NCBI GenBank assembly: GCA_964577145.1
Contig: CAZNXM010000044.1
Span: 1-11,582, forward strand
Length of the DNA stretch: 11,582 nucleotides
Source: MGIIa-K1 sp964577145
GTDB taxonomy: Archaea > Thermoplasmatota > Poseidoniia > Poseidoniales > Poseidoniaceae
Reading direction: 5' to 3'
Shown: positions 1 to 6,325 of the stretch, one piece after another
Layout of the letters: each line of letters begins with the position of its first letter
How positions within the stretch are numbered: the stretch's first letter is position 1
The notes under the pieces: model-generated
What the model was told of the DNA's origin: nothing
What the model saw: only the letters and a program-made list of their open reading frames with translations
Databases searched by the model: none
Position numbers and translations under genes: made by a program

Positions 1-339
1 TCAGGGCCTGCCGCCAGGTGGGTCATTATCGGCATTTCTCTCGGAGCGATTGGGGTCATATCCTTCCCACAATTCGGGATTATTGTAACAGTCGGGGTCA
101 TCACGGTCAGCCTCCCCGCCGTTGTCATTATCAAGACCATCAGCACACATTGCCGTACCATCACCATCAGCGCCACCTAGAAAGCCACCACCCTCTGGTG
201 CGACCATTACGAAAGAGACAAGCCCCAATAGGCCAATGAGAACAACAACAGCAACAATTGTCGACGTATTACTTTCGACGGTCACATTGACCTCGAACTT
301 CTCCTCGTCCTTGTCCGCCATAGGCTCCACGTTGGCCAT
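1..339 (-). CDS. Small single-pass membrane protein with an acidic C-x-D-G-x-D-N-D motif
   Basis: A complete 112-residue gene whose TGA stop falls on the first bases of the window. The protein has an acidic cytosolic-looking N-terminal tail (about residues 1-27), one membrane helix (about 28-48, rich in V, L, I and G), then a short acidic, glycine-rich outer segment. That segment carries C65-A-D-G-L-D-N-D and ends its motif at D-P-D-C84, so two cysteines bracket an acid loop. The pattern resembles the calcium-binding-like C-x-D-G-x-D-N-D-x-D-G motif found in many secreted proteins, but the third acid of the loop is a glycine here (D70-N-D72-N-G74-G75). It is the last gene of a minus-strand operon, 27 bases after the parvulin gene. 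An internal Met at residue 7 is an alternative start. Function is unknown; ion binding and a disulfide are inferences. Confidence 0.75.
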   Translation of the reverse strand: MANVEPMADKDEEKFEVNVTVESNTSTIVAVVVLIGLLGLVSFVMVAPEGGGFLGGADGDGTAMCADGLDNDNGGEADRDDPDCYNNPELWEGYDPNRSERNADNDPPGGRP

Positions 340-366
340 GACGCCATCATACTTTGAATATGGGGC

Positions 367-675
367 TTAATCCTCGCGTTCGTGAACCCATATCAAATGA
401 AAACCAAATTGTGTCTTGATGAAGCAATCACATTGGGCCAAATCCTGTTTCCAAACCTGCTTGGAAAAGGCTGGAACCATTTGCCTTTCATGAAACCACC
501 CGAGATCACCTTTCTCTTCTGCAGTTGGGCAGGTCGAATAATCACGGGCCATCTTTTTGAATGTCTTGAATGGTTTCCTAGATGCAATAATCTCATCGAG
601 TATCGTCTGAGCTTTCGCCTTTGAACCGACTAAAATATGGCTAGCATGCGCTCTTCTCAGTGGCCCTCTTCTCAT
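367..675 (-). CDS. Parvulin-type (PpiC/rotamase) peptidyl-prolyl cis-trans isomerase
   Basis: This 102-residue protein is a single free-standing parvulin domain, which speeds cis-trans isomerisation of peptide bonds before proline. The family signature is visible end to end: A-S-H13-I-L-V near the N-terminus, D-Y-S-T-C49-P, G-D-L-G-W-F, Q-M66-V-P-A-F70, and T-Q-F-G-F-H93-L-I near the C-terminus. H13, C49, M66, F70 and H93 match the usual active-site positions of the family. There is no signal peptide or membrane helix, so it should work in the cytosol. Length matches the smallest parvulins such as E. coli Par10. Its ATG overlaps the TGA of the upstream glycosyltransferase (ATGA, shared bases 672-675), which suggests translational coupling. 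The basic N-terminus (M-R-R-G-P-L-R-R) leads directly into the domain, so this start is credible. Confidence 0.92.
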   Translation of the reverse strand: MRRGPLRRAHASHILVGSKAKAQTILDEIIASRKPFKTFKKMARDYSTCPTAEEKGDLGWFHERQMVPAFSKQVWKQDLAQCDCFIKTQFGFHLIWVHERED

Positions 676-1550
676 TCAATTGGCCTCCTCATTACCTCGA
701 CAAATATACGGTCTAGTCTATGTGCTGACCACCACATGAATAGAGTGAAAATCAGGGCGAGAGTTTTGCCAGAAAGAGCATAGACAATTCCAAGCCAGCC
801 TAGTATGTAAGCAGATGCTAATATTAACGGAATTGGATGGCTGGAAATAATTCCTGGTAACCACTCTAATTGCCTCTTGTGGAGGCCGATGAATAGCATT
901 GCAGATACCTTTAGGAAGAAACTTGGAACGCTGATGCCACTATTCTGGTCACCATATATTGCTTTGACAGGAATGTGGGCAATGTGCCACCCCTCTTTTG
1001 TGAGGTTCATCAACCACCAATTTGGGTAACCGTATCCTTTCCAAGAAGTATCCCAGTCCCATTGAACCAGTACCTCGTGAGCAGTAGCGGTATATCCACA
1101 CTGAGGGTCACGGATACTTTGTCCACAAGCAAGAGTAGTGAAGAATGCTAGAAGTGCGGTTCCAACTCGGCGAAGGAGTGGCATCTTACCCGCCCTGTCT
1201 ATCCGCTCTCCCTTGACATGATGCGCCTTGGACTCCACAATCGGTTTCAACAAAGCCGGCAGGTCATCAGGGTCCATCTGGCCATCGCCGGCCATCACCA
1301 CGGAGATGAATGGACGCTCCATCTTTGCCAGCAGGTGTTGGTGTCCTGCATCGATAGCTGCACCAACACCTTCACCTTCAAGGGTAATCAAGTCTGCATT
1401 CTTGACAGCATCTGCAGTTCCGTCTGTCGAACCATCATCGACAACGACGACGAGATCGACAATACTTGGCATGGTCGAAAGAACCTCGGGAAGAAACTCT
1501 TCTTCGTCGCGTGCTGGGACCACGACTCCGATGTTCCAACCCTCGAACAT
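672..1550 (-). CDS. Family 2 glycosyltransferase (DPM1-like GT-A domain) with two C-terminal membrane helices
   Basis: A 292-residue enzyme expected to transfer a sugar from a nucleotide-sugar donor to a lipid-phosphate or other membrane acceptor; the substrate cannot be read from the sequence. The GT-A fold is clear: first strand V-V-V-P-A-R-D-E-E (9-17), nucleotide-binding V-D-D-G-S-T-D-G-T (37-45), G-E-G-V-G-A-A (59-65), the metal region A-G-D-G-Q-M-D-P-D-D-L (87-97), V-K-G-E-R (112-116), and the acceptor-side motif D-P-Q-C-G-Y-T-A (148-155). Two hydrophobic helices follow at about 238-259 and 262-277, so the catalytic domain lies on the cytosolic face of the membrane. It is the first gene of the minus-strand operon and is translationally coupled to the parvulin gene. 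A divergent glycosyltransferase-like gene starts 58 bases away on the other strand. Confidence 0.92.
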   Translation of the reverse strand: MFEGWNIGVVVPARDEEEFLPEVLSTMPSIVDLVVVVDDGSTDGTADAVKNADLITLEGEGVGAAIDAGHQHLLAKMERPFISVVMAGDGQMDPDDLPALLKPIVESKAHHVKGERIDRAGKMPLLRRVGTALLAFFTTLACGQSIRDPQCGYTATAHEVLVQWDWDTSWKGYGYPNWWLMNLTKEGWHIAHIPVKAIYGDQNSGISVPSFFLKVSAMLFIGLHKRQLEWLPGIISSHPIPLILASAYILGWLGIVYALSGKTLALIFTLFMWWSAHRLDRIFVEVMRRPIE

Positions 1551-1572
1551 GGTGCTTCCAATGACTGACTAG

Positions 1573-1587
1573 CCATGAACTTCATGG
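1573..1587. promoter_or_regulatory. Perfect 7+1+7 palindrome midway between two divergent genes (candidate operator)
   Basis: The sequence CCATGAA-C-TTCATGG is a perfect dyad with 7-base arms and a one-base centre at 1580. The centre is 30 bases from the start codon of the minus-strand glycosyltransferase (1550) and 29 bases from that of the plus-strand glycosyltransferase-like gene (1609). For leaderless or near-leaderless archaeal transcripts this is where the TATA region would lie on both sides. A homodimeric regulator site is a reasonable inference, but no binding protein is identifiable and a chance palindrome is possible. Confidence 0.35.
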
Positions 1588-1608
1588 AGGTTAAGCGCCG
1601 CGGGGAGT

Positions 1609-2436
1609 ATGATGGCGGACCTGCGAGTGGTGTTGATGGGCAGCGATATCGAGCTTAGGCTTGTTTCGCTTATCGTCCGTGCTCGTGAAATTGCGGATGA
1701 TGTTATTCTAATGGATACTGGAAGTAGCGATGGGACTATTGCACTCGCAAAAAAGGTCGATTGCGATGTAATTTCATTCGATGGCAATCCGGATACTCCT
1801 ACTCTCGCAAAGACATTGTTGGATTATGACGACTCACATAATATCCTTCTAGTCAAAATCGATGGCCGATTTAGGCTACGTGATTTACCCTCATTGGTAA
1901 ATAGGGCAAGGGAAAAATGGGATGTTCATTTATCGTTTATCGGTACTGCTTCTGAGGAAAATGTAAATCCACAAAATGTGGTATACCAATCAGGAGAAGT
2001 AAGTCACCTTGCAGCATCGATAGAGGGACTTGTAGAATTGTCCAATGCATCGATTATGGCTGCGCCATTTGATTTGCCAGAAAATTTGAGAGTTCGAGTT
2101 TTGACTTCGAAGCCACTTCCCAAAATCCAACAGCGTGAATCCCTTGCTTCGGCATCGAGATTTGCGCGCTTATTCTATTGGATGCTAGAAACCAGACACC
2201 CCCTCATTGTGTTTGGCATACCAGGTGTAATTCTATTCATTGTTGGATACAAACTCAGCGGCAATGTCCTCGATACTTTCAGTGAATGGAATAAGGCTAC
2301 GATTGGTGCGGGTTTTGCTGTAATCGGCGTCACTTTGATGGGTCTGTTTGCCATGATGGTTGGACTAATTCTCTATATCATGGGAAAACAGGTTAAACAG
2401 ATGCAAGCGCAATATGATGACTTGCCAAAACGGTAG
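1609..2436 (+). CDS. Divergent glycosyltransferase-2-like membrane protein, probably catalytically degenerate
   Basis: A 275-residue protein that aligns by eye with archaeal family 2 glycosyltransferases but lacks several of their working residues. Strand one reads V-V-L-M-G-S-D-I-E-L (7-16) where active members have a P-A-x-N/D-E-E loop. The nucleotide-binding motif survives partly as M-D-T-G-S-S-D-G-T (35-43). The metal-site region is V-K-I-D-G-R-F-R-L-R-D-L-P (82-94), so the first acid of the usual D-x-D is a lysine. The acceptor half, with its usual G-F/Y-R/T motif, is missing or unrecognisable. Two C-terminal membrane helices (about 198-215 and 231-258), entered by R-H-P-L-I-V-F-G-I-P-G, closely fit the archaeal glycosyltransferase tail. 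It may be a pseudoenzyme or partner subunit. Start choice is between adjacent ATGs at 1609 and 1612; GGAG at 1604-1607 suits 1612 better. The HAD gene follows after 8 bases. Confidence 0.75.
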   Translation: MMADLRVVLMGSDIELRLVSLIVRAREIADDVILMDTGSSDGTIALAKKVDCDVISFDGNPDTPTLAKTLLDYDDSHNILLVKIDGRFRLRDLPSLVNRAREKWDVHLSFIGTASEENVNPQNVVYQSGEVSHLAASIEGLVELSNASIMAAPFDLPENLRVRVLTSKPLPKIQQRESLASASRFARLFYWMLETRHPLIVFGIPGVILFIVGYKLSGNVLDTFSEWNKATIGAGFAVIGVTLMGLFAMMVGLILYIMGKQVKQMQAQYDDLPKR

Positions 2437-2444
2437 GCGATAAT

Positions 2445-3158
2445 ATGCAGCACCTAATTTGCTTCGATATGGACCGAGTGTTAGTCGATCATATGTCTAC
2501 ATGGCAATATGTTTACGACCAATTAGACATCTCAAATGCCGATGCTTTTAATCTATATAACCAAGGATTGCTCGATGAATGGGATTGGTTGAAGATGGAT
2601 CTAAGTCTAATCAAGGAAAAGTATCCAGATATCGATGATGATACTCTAAGAGCCCGATGTAAAGGAACGCCACTAATGGAAGGTCTGAAAGAATGCCTTA
2701 GTTGGTTAATCGACAATGGACATGAGGTCGCCATTGTTAGTGGTGGGATGCAGGAGACAGCGCGAGAGATTAGTTGCATGTTCCCAGCAGATAAACCATG
2801 GAGCAAACGCTGGGGTGGTATCAATCCACATTGGGGCCATGAAACGGTATTTCATGTATTTACAAATGGTTGGCTAAGAACAAATGATGGTGGCATTGAT
2901 GATTATGGAAGGTACCAGGTTCAGATGAATGGCAAGGGCACAATCGTACAGATGCTTCAGCGTCGTTTGGGCATACCACTCGAAAGAACAGTTTCGATTG
3001 GAGATAGCGCAGGAGATATTGGAATGTTTGAGCAAAGTGGACTTTCAATATGCTTCAATCCATGGGATGAGCAACCAGTTGCGATTGCTGATACGACTAT
3101 TCGGGACAAAGACTTGCGTCTTGTCCTCGAATGTATTCAGAATTTCATCAAGGCGTGA
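2445..3158 (+). CDS. HAD-superfamily phosphatase, SerB-like (subfamily IB)
   Basis: A 237-residue soluble hydrolase with all four HAD motifs. Motif I is F-D8-M-D10-R-V-L-V-D, with D8 the expected nucleophile and D10 the general acid/base. Motif II is I-V-S99-G-G-M, motif III is G-K164-G, and motif IV is I-G-D187-S-A-G-D191-I-G-M-F. The C-terminal F-N-P-x-D-E ... A-D-T-T-I-R-D-K-D-L also matches archaeal phosphoserine phosphatase relatives. Differences from true SerB are visible: arginine follows motif I's second Asp, the usual G-D-G-x-N-D is G-D-S-A-G-D, and a longer W-rich stretch (about 112-133) lies between motifs II and III. Substrate is therefore open; a small phosphoester is the general expectation. 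It forms an operon with the glycosyltransferase-like gene (8-base gap), and its last 11 bases overlap the convergent asparaginyl-tRNA synthetase gene. Confidence 0.87.
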   Translation: MQHLICFDMDRVLVDHMSTWQYVYDQLDISNADAFNLYNQGLLDEWDWLKMDLSLIKEKYPDIDDDTLRARCKGTPLMEGLKECLSWLIDNGHEVAIVSGGMQETAREISCMFPADKPWSKRWGGINPHWGHETVFHVFTNGWLRTNDGGIDDYGRYQVQMNGKGTIVQMLQRRLGIPLERTVSIGDSAGDIGMFEQSGLSICFNPWDEQPVAIADTTIRDKDLRLVLECIQNFIKA

Positions 3159-4479
3159 CCCTACGAGAATCGCGTGGGAATGGGATGACTTCTCTAATGT
3201 GGTCCGCTCCGCTTAACCAAGAACAGACTCGATCGACTCCTAGTCCAAATCCACCATGCGGTACTCCGCCATATGTTCGGGTATCGATGTAGAATTGGTA
3301 TGGTTCCCGGGGCACACCTTCCTCATCTATTCGAGCAAGAATCTCCTCTTCCGACCAGGTTCTCTCTCCCCCTCCGACGATTTCGCCATAGCCTTCAGGT
3401 GCAAGTAAATCGTGACATAGAACGTAATTTCCATCATCGGGGTCAACTCGATGGTAGAATGGTTTAGCCACTTTTGGATAATGGGTTAGGAAATGTGGGA
3501 CCTCATAATCTTGGGTGAGAATTTTCTCCTTAGAATAATCCAAATCTTGGCCCCATTCGATTTCAACATTCATTCCTTGAAGGGTTTCAATAGCTTCATC
3601 ATAGCGTATGCGGGGATATGGGTTATCAGCATAACGAGCAATTAAATCGAGGTCACGGTCAATAGAATTGAGTTCTTCTTCTCTCTCTTCAAGTACAGTG
3701 CGTGCAATATGTCGTACAAGTCCTTCTCCGTGAGACATTATTTCGGCGTTAGAAGCCCATGCTACTTCCATCTCAGCGTGCCAGAATTCTGTGAGGTGAC
3801 GACGAGTACGGCTTTTTTCTGCCCTGAACGATGGAGCAATAGTGTACAAGCGCTCCAAGGCAGGCATTGCTGCTTCTGCATAGAGTTGCCATGATTGAGT
3901 GAGGTAGGCTTTGCGACCAAAGTATGGAACCTCGAAAAGTGTAGAACCACCTTCAACAGCCCCAGCAACAAAATTTGGCGCTTGATATTCGGTGAAATCT
4001 AGGTCCCTGAAGTATGAGTGAATCGCTCCAAATACGCTAGAGCGGATTTTGAGCATATTTGTCATACGCCCTGTACGAAGGTAGAGGTGACGATTATCGA
4101 GAAGGAATTCAGTTTCTCCGCCGTCGGCTGCTTGCATTGCAGATTCTGTAATCGGGAATGGAGTTTCAGCCCTAACTGCACCTATCACTTCTGCGCTGCT
4201 AACGATTAACTCATGTCCACCTGGAGCACGCTCATCTGCATTTACGACCCCTTTGAGAATGAGCGATGCTTCAATAAGAGCGCCTTTGAGAGATTCAAAT
4301 GCTTCATCACCAAGTGTTTCACGCTTTGCAACACACTGGATAGTGCCTGTTGAATCCCTTAGTACGACAAAGCGGATTTTATTCGAACCACGAGTTCTTT
4401 TGACCCAGCCTTTCAATTCAACCTCGGCCCCATCATGGGCACCAGCCTGGACATCTCCAATCCAGAACTCCTTCGCCAT
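3148..4479 (-). CDS. asnS: Asparagine--tRNA ligase (asparaginyl-tRNA synthetase, class IIb)
   Basis: This 443-residue enzyme charges tRNA-Asn with asparagine in the cytosol. An OB-fold anticodon-binding domain occupies about residues 1-105 (V-E-L-K-G-W-V near 20-26). The class II catalytic core follows: motif 2 spans about 214-240 with S-F-R-A-E-K-S-R-T-R-R-H-L-T-E, A-P-E-G-Y-G-E-I-V-G-G-G-E-R at 360-372, and motif 3 is G-G-F-G-L-G-V-D-R417 followed by V-I-P-F-P-R-D. The S-R-T-R-R-H-L-T-E-F form of motif 2 favours Asn over Asp specificity, since archaeal AspRS usually reads N-T-x-R-H-L-N-E there. I chose Met at 4479 because M-A-K-E-F-W begins at the normal OB-fold start. An upstream ATG at 4572 would add 31 non-family residues and overlap the carbamate kinase start. 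Having this enzyme suggests direct Asn-tRNA charging rather than only the amidation route. Confidence 0.95.
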   Translation of the reverse strand: MAKEFWIGDVQAGAHDGAEVELKGWVKRTRGSNKIRFVVLRDSTGTIQCVAKRETLGDEAFESLKGALIEASLILKGVVNADERAPGGHELIVSSAEVIGAVRAETPFPITESAMQAADGGETEFLLDNRHLYLRTGRMTNMLKIRSSVFGAIHSYFRDLDFTEYQAPNFVAGAVEGGSTLFEVPYFGRKAYLTQSWQLYAEAAMPALERLYTIAPSFRAEKSRTRRHLTEFWHAEMEVAWASNAEIMSHGEGLVRHIARTVLEEREEELNSIDRDLDLIARYADNPYPRIRYDEAIETLQGMNVEIEWGQDLDYSKEKILTQDYEVPHFLTHYPKVAKPFYHRVDPDDGNYVLCHDLLAPEGYGEIVGGGERTWSEEEILARIDEEGVPREPYQFYIDTRTYGGVPHGGFGLGVDRVCSWLSGADHIREVIPFPRDSRRVTP

Positions 4480-4529
4480 GTTACTGCGTGTAAGGCATGG
4501 TGCTTGAATGCTCGGCTTGTCAAGGCTCG

Positions 4530-4537
4530 TATAGAAA
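4530..4537. promoter_or_regulatory. Possible shared TATA-like element between asnS and carbamate kinase
   Basis: The 91-base divergent gap holds the element TATAGAAA, which reads TTTCTATA on the other strand. Read rightward, transcription beginning about 25 bases downstream would leave a leader of about a dozen bases before the carbamate kinase ATG at 4571. Read leftward, it would leave about 30 bases before the asnS ATG at 4479. The match is to general archaeal TATA preferences only, and no B recognition element is clear. Confidence 0.25.
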
Positions 4538-4570
4538 GCATGAAACCAGAGGGACGTAGATAGTAGATAC

Positions 4571-5473
4571 ATGGCTCGTACTGTGGTCTATGCCCTTGGT
4601 GGCAACGCTCTATCTTCGCCGGATGGAAGCGATGAGGAGAGCACAGCATTAGTGCTAGCCAAAGTGATGAGTGATGTCGTCGATTTATTGGAGTCTGGAT
4701 GGCGTGTAGTTGTGACTCATGGCAACGGCCCTCAAGTGGGACATCTACTCGAATTGGATGCTGAAACTCCTATGGATTCTTGGGTCGCCGCCACACAGGG
4801 AATGATCGGGCATTCGCTTTCAATTAATTTGGATTCAATTCTCAGGAGACGCGGTAGGCCTGAAAGAACTGCAGTTCTCCTTACGCGTGTTGAAGTCGAC
4901 GGAACCGACAAGGGGTTCAGTTTACCGTCAAAACCAGTAGGGCCAATCCTCAATGATGATGCTGTAATGAGTAGAGATTGGGATATTGCTGAAACCATAC
5001 ATGGACCTAGGCGTGTTGTCGCAAGCCCATTGCCAATGCGAATTCTAGACCTCCAAGTGATTCAAGCATTAGTTGATCAGCATGCAGTAGTAATTTGTGG
5101 AGGAGGGGGAGGAATTCCAATCATCGATAAAACTAGCCACTTTTCAGGAGTACCTGCAGTAATTGATAAGGACAGACTGTCCGCTCTATTAGCAGTGAAG
5201 TTAGATGCAGAGGCATTGATAATTTCAACAGGAATCGATGCAGTGAGAACTGGTTTCGGAACTGAAAATGAAGTTTCACATAACGTGTTATCACTAGACC
5301 AATGCGAGGAATTTATGGCCGCAGGAGAATTCCCCCCCGGTTCTATGGCCCCCAAAATTGGAGCGCTGATGGAAGCTGCATTACACCGCCCCGGTCTCGC
5401 TTCAATTCTATGCGCACCTGGAGATGCTTTGAAGGCGATTCGCGGTGAAACTGGAACCACAATTAGAGCTTGA
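4571..5473 (+). CDS. arcC: Carbamate kinase
   Basis: A full-length 300-residue member of the amino acid kinase family. Carbamate kinase interconverts carbamoyl phosphate plus ADP with carbamate plus ATP in the cytosol, usually to gain ATP during arginine, agmatine or purine breakdown. The seen motifs are family-specific: A-L-G-G-N-A-L (8-14), T-H-G-N-G-P-Q-V-G (49-57), G-M-I-G-H (77-81), S-K-P-V-G-P (120-125), R-R-V-V-A-S-P-L-P (147-155), C-G-G-G-G-G-I-P (176-183), G-V-P-A-V-I-D-K-D (193-201) and G-S-M-A-P-K-I (257-263). The ATG at 4571 starts the first beta strand directly. No arginine deiminase or ornithine carbamoyltransferase lies in the window, so the carbamoyl phosphate source is unknown. 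Its stop is 8 bases from the 3' end of the convergent tRNA-Lys gene. Confidence 0.95.
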   Translation: MARTVVYALGGNALSSPDGSDEESTALVLAKVMSDVVDLLESGWRVVVTHGNGPQVGHLLELDAETPMDSWVAATQGMIGHSLSINLDSILRRRGRPERTAVLLTRVEVDGTDKGFSLPSKPVGPILNDDAVMSRDWDIAETIHGPRRVVASPLPMRILDLQVIQALVDQHAVVICGGGGGIPIIDKTSHFSGVPAVIDKDRLSALLAVKLDAEALIISTGIDAVRTGFGTENEVSHNVLSLDQCEEFMAAGEFPPGSMAPKIGALMEAALHRPGLASILCAPGDALKAIRGETGTTIRA

Positions 5474-5481
5474 AATGCGAG

Positions 5482-5555
5482 CGGGCCATACGGGGTTCGA
5501 ACCCGCGACCGACGGATTAAGAGTCCGTCGCTCTACCTGACTAAGCTAATGGCCC
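5482..5555 (-). tRNA. tRNA-Lys (anticodon CUU)
   Basis: The 74-base gene folds into a full cloverleaf on the minus strand. The acceptor stem GGGCCAT/ATGGCCC pairs perfectly, the D stem is GCTT/GAGC, and the anticodon stem ACGGA/TCCGT encloses the loop CTCTTAA, giving CUU for lysine AAG codons. The variable loop has five bases (CGGTC), and the T arm carries TTCGAAC. The discriminator is G, as expected for archaeal tRNA-Lys, and no CCA is encoded, so it must be added after transcription. There is no intron. It lies 30 bases downstream of rpiA on the same strand and converges on carbamate kinase. Confidence 0.97.
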
Positions 5556-5575
5556 ACCCCGCCGTCCTGAATCCC

Positions 5576-5583
5576 GTATTTCA
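5576..5583 (-). promoter_or_regulatory. Possible TATA box for tRNA-Lys
   Basis: On the minus strand TGAAATAC is centred about 24 bases before the mature tRNA 5' end, a suitable spot if the leader is only a few bases long. It lies between the rpiA stop and the tRNA. Read-through from rpiA could also supply the transcript, so this is a weak call. Confidence 0.25.
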
Positions 5584-5585
5584 AC

Positions 5586-6293
5586 CTACTGCGAGAGTCG
5601 GCCATCGGGCTTGACGAAGGTCTCGATACCACCATCACCAGCAAGTACTACAGCATCACACATTCCATTGAATAGACCAACTTGAACAACACCTGCAATC
5701 ATCAGTACATCTCGTTCACATTCAACCGGATTTTCGATATTTGGCCCAGTGTGAGCATCAGCAATCATATTTCCATTATCCGTGAAAACAGGACCAGTTC
5801 CAGCCATTCGAATATTGACACGGCAATTGAGAAGACGAGAAAGTGCTCGAACAGTCGCTTCATGAGAGAAAGGTGTTACTTCAATTGGTAGTGGAAATGC
5901 ACCGAGGGTTTTGACGCGTTTCCGTGCATCGGCAACCACGACCATCGCTGCGCTTTCTTGCGCTACGATTTTTTCTCGCAGTAGTGCAGCCCCTCCTCCC
6001 TTAATCAATTGAAAATCAGGGTCGTATTCATCAGCACCATCGATCACAATATCTAGGCCATCGAGTTCACTCAGTTCAACCAGTGGGATTCCGACTTTGG
6101 TTGCCAATTCTTCAGTCGCAAGACTGGTAGGTACTCCTACGATGTCCAAACCTTCTTCTGCCATCCGGCGTCCGAGTTCAATCACGGTATGCTTTACTGT
6201 TGAGCCAGTCCCTAATCCCACTTTCATACCGGTCTTGACAAAGTCACATGCAGCGATTCCAGCCGCTTTCTTGAGTGCCTCAACATCGGACAT
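5586..6293 (-). CDS. rpiA: Ribose-5-phosphate isomerase A
   Basis: A complete 235-residue enzyme interconverting ribose 5-phosphate and ribulose 5-phosphate, which supplies ribose for nucleotides in archaea. The family motifs are all present: V-G-L-G-T-G-S-T-V (25-33) for phosphate binding, G-V-P-T-S-L-A-T (53-60), I-D85-G-A-D88-E-Y-D, L-I-K98-G-G-G-A-A-L-L-R-E107-K, P-I-E-V-x-P-F, T-D-N-G-N-M-I-A-D, and V-G-L-F-N-G-M-C-D near the C-terminus. D85, D88, K98 and E107 correspond to the active-site residues known from E. coli RpiA. The ATG at 6293 gives the normal N-terminal length. The gene is divergent from the giant surface protein gene with only 32 bases (or 77 with the later start) between them, and precedes tRNA-Lys by 30 bases. 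Confidence 0.97.
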   Translation of the reverse strand: MSDVEALKKAAGIAACDFVKTGMKVGLGTGSTVKHTVIELGRRMAEEGLDIVGVPTSLATEELATKVGIPLVELSELDGLDIVIDGADEYDPDFQLIKGGGAALLREKIVAQESAAMVVVADARKRVKTLGAFPLPIEVTPFSHEATVRALSRLLNCRVNIRMAGTGPVFTDNGNMIADAHTGPNIENPVECERDVLMIAGVVQVGLFNGMCDAVVLAGDGGIETFVKPDGRLSQ

Positions 6294-6325
6294 GTACCAA
6301 CCCAGAAGACCGGAGTCGATAAGTC

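Noticed and set aside
672..3158. A new defence or toxin-antitoxin system formed by the divergent gene pairs
   Set aside because: The gene products are a glycosyltransferase, its degenerate relative, a prolyl isomerase and a phosphatase; none carries a nuclease, toxin or known immune domain.
4480..4572. A longer asnS start at 4572 adding 31 residues
   Set aside because: The added residues do not resemble the family N-terminus, would use up the whole divergent promoter gap, and would overlap the carbamate kinase start; Met at 4479 begins the OB-fold as expected.
5331..5339. Run of seven C residues in carbamate kinase as a possible frameshift site
   Set aside because: The frame is intact across it, coding F-P-P-G, and conserved family motifs continue on both sides.
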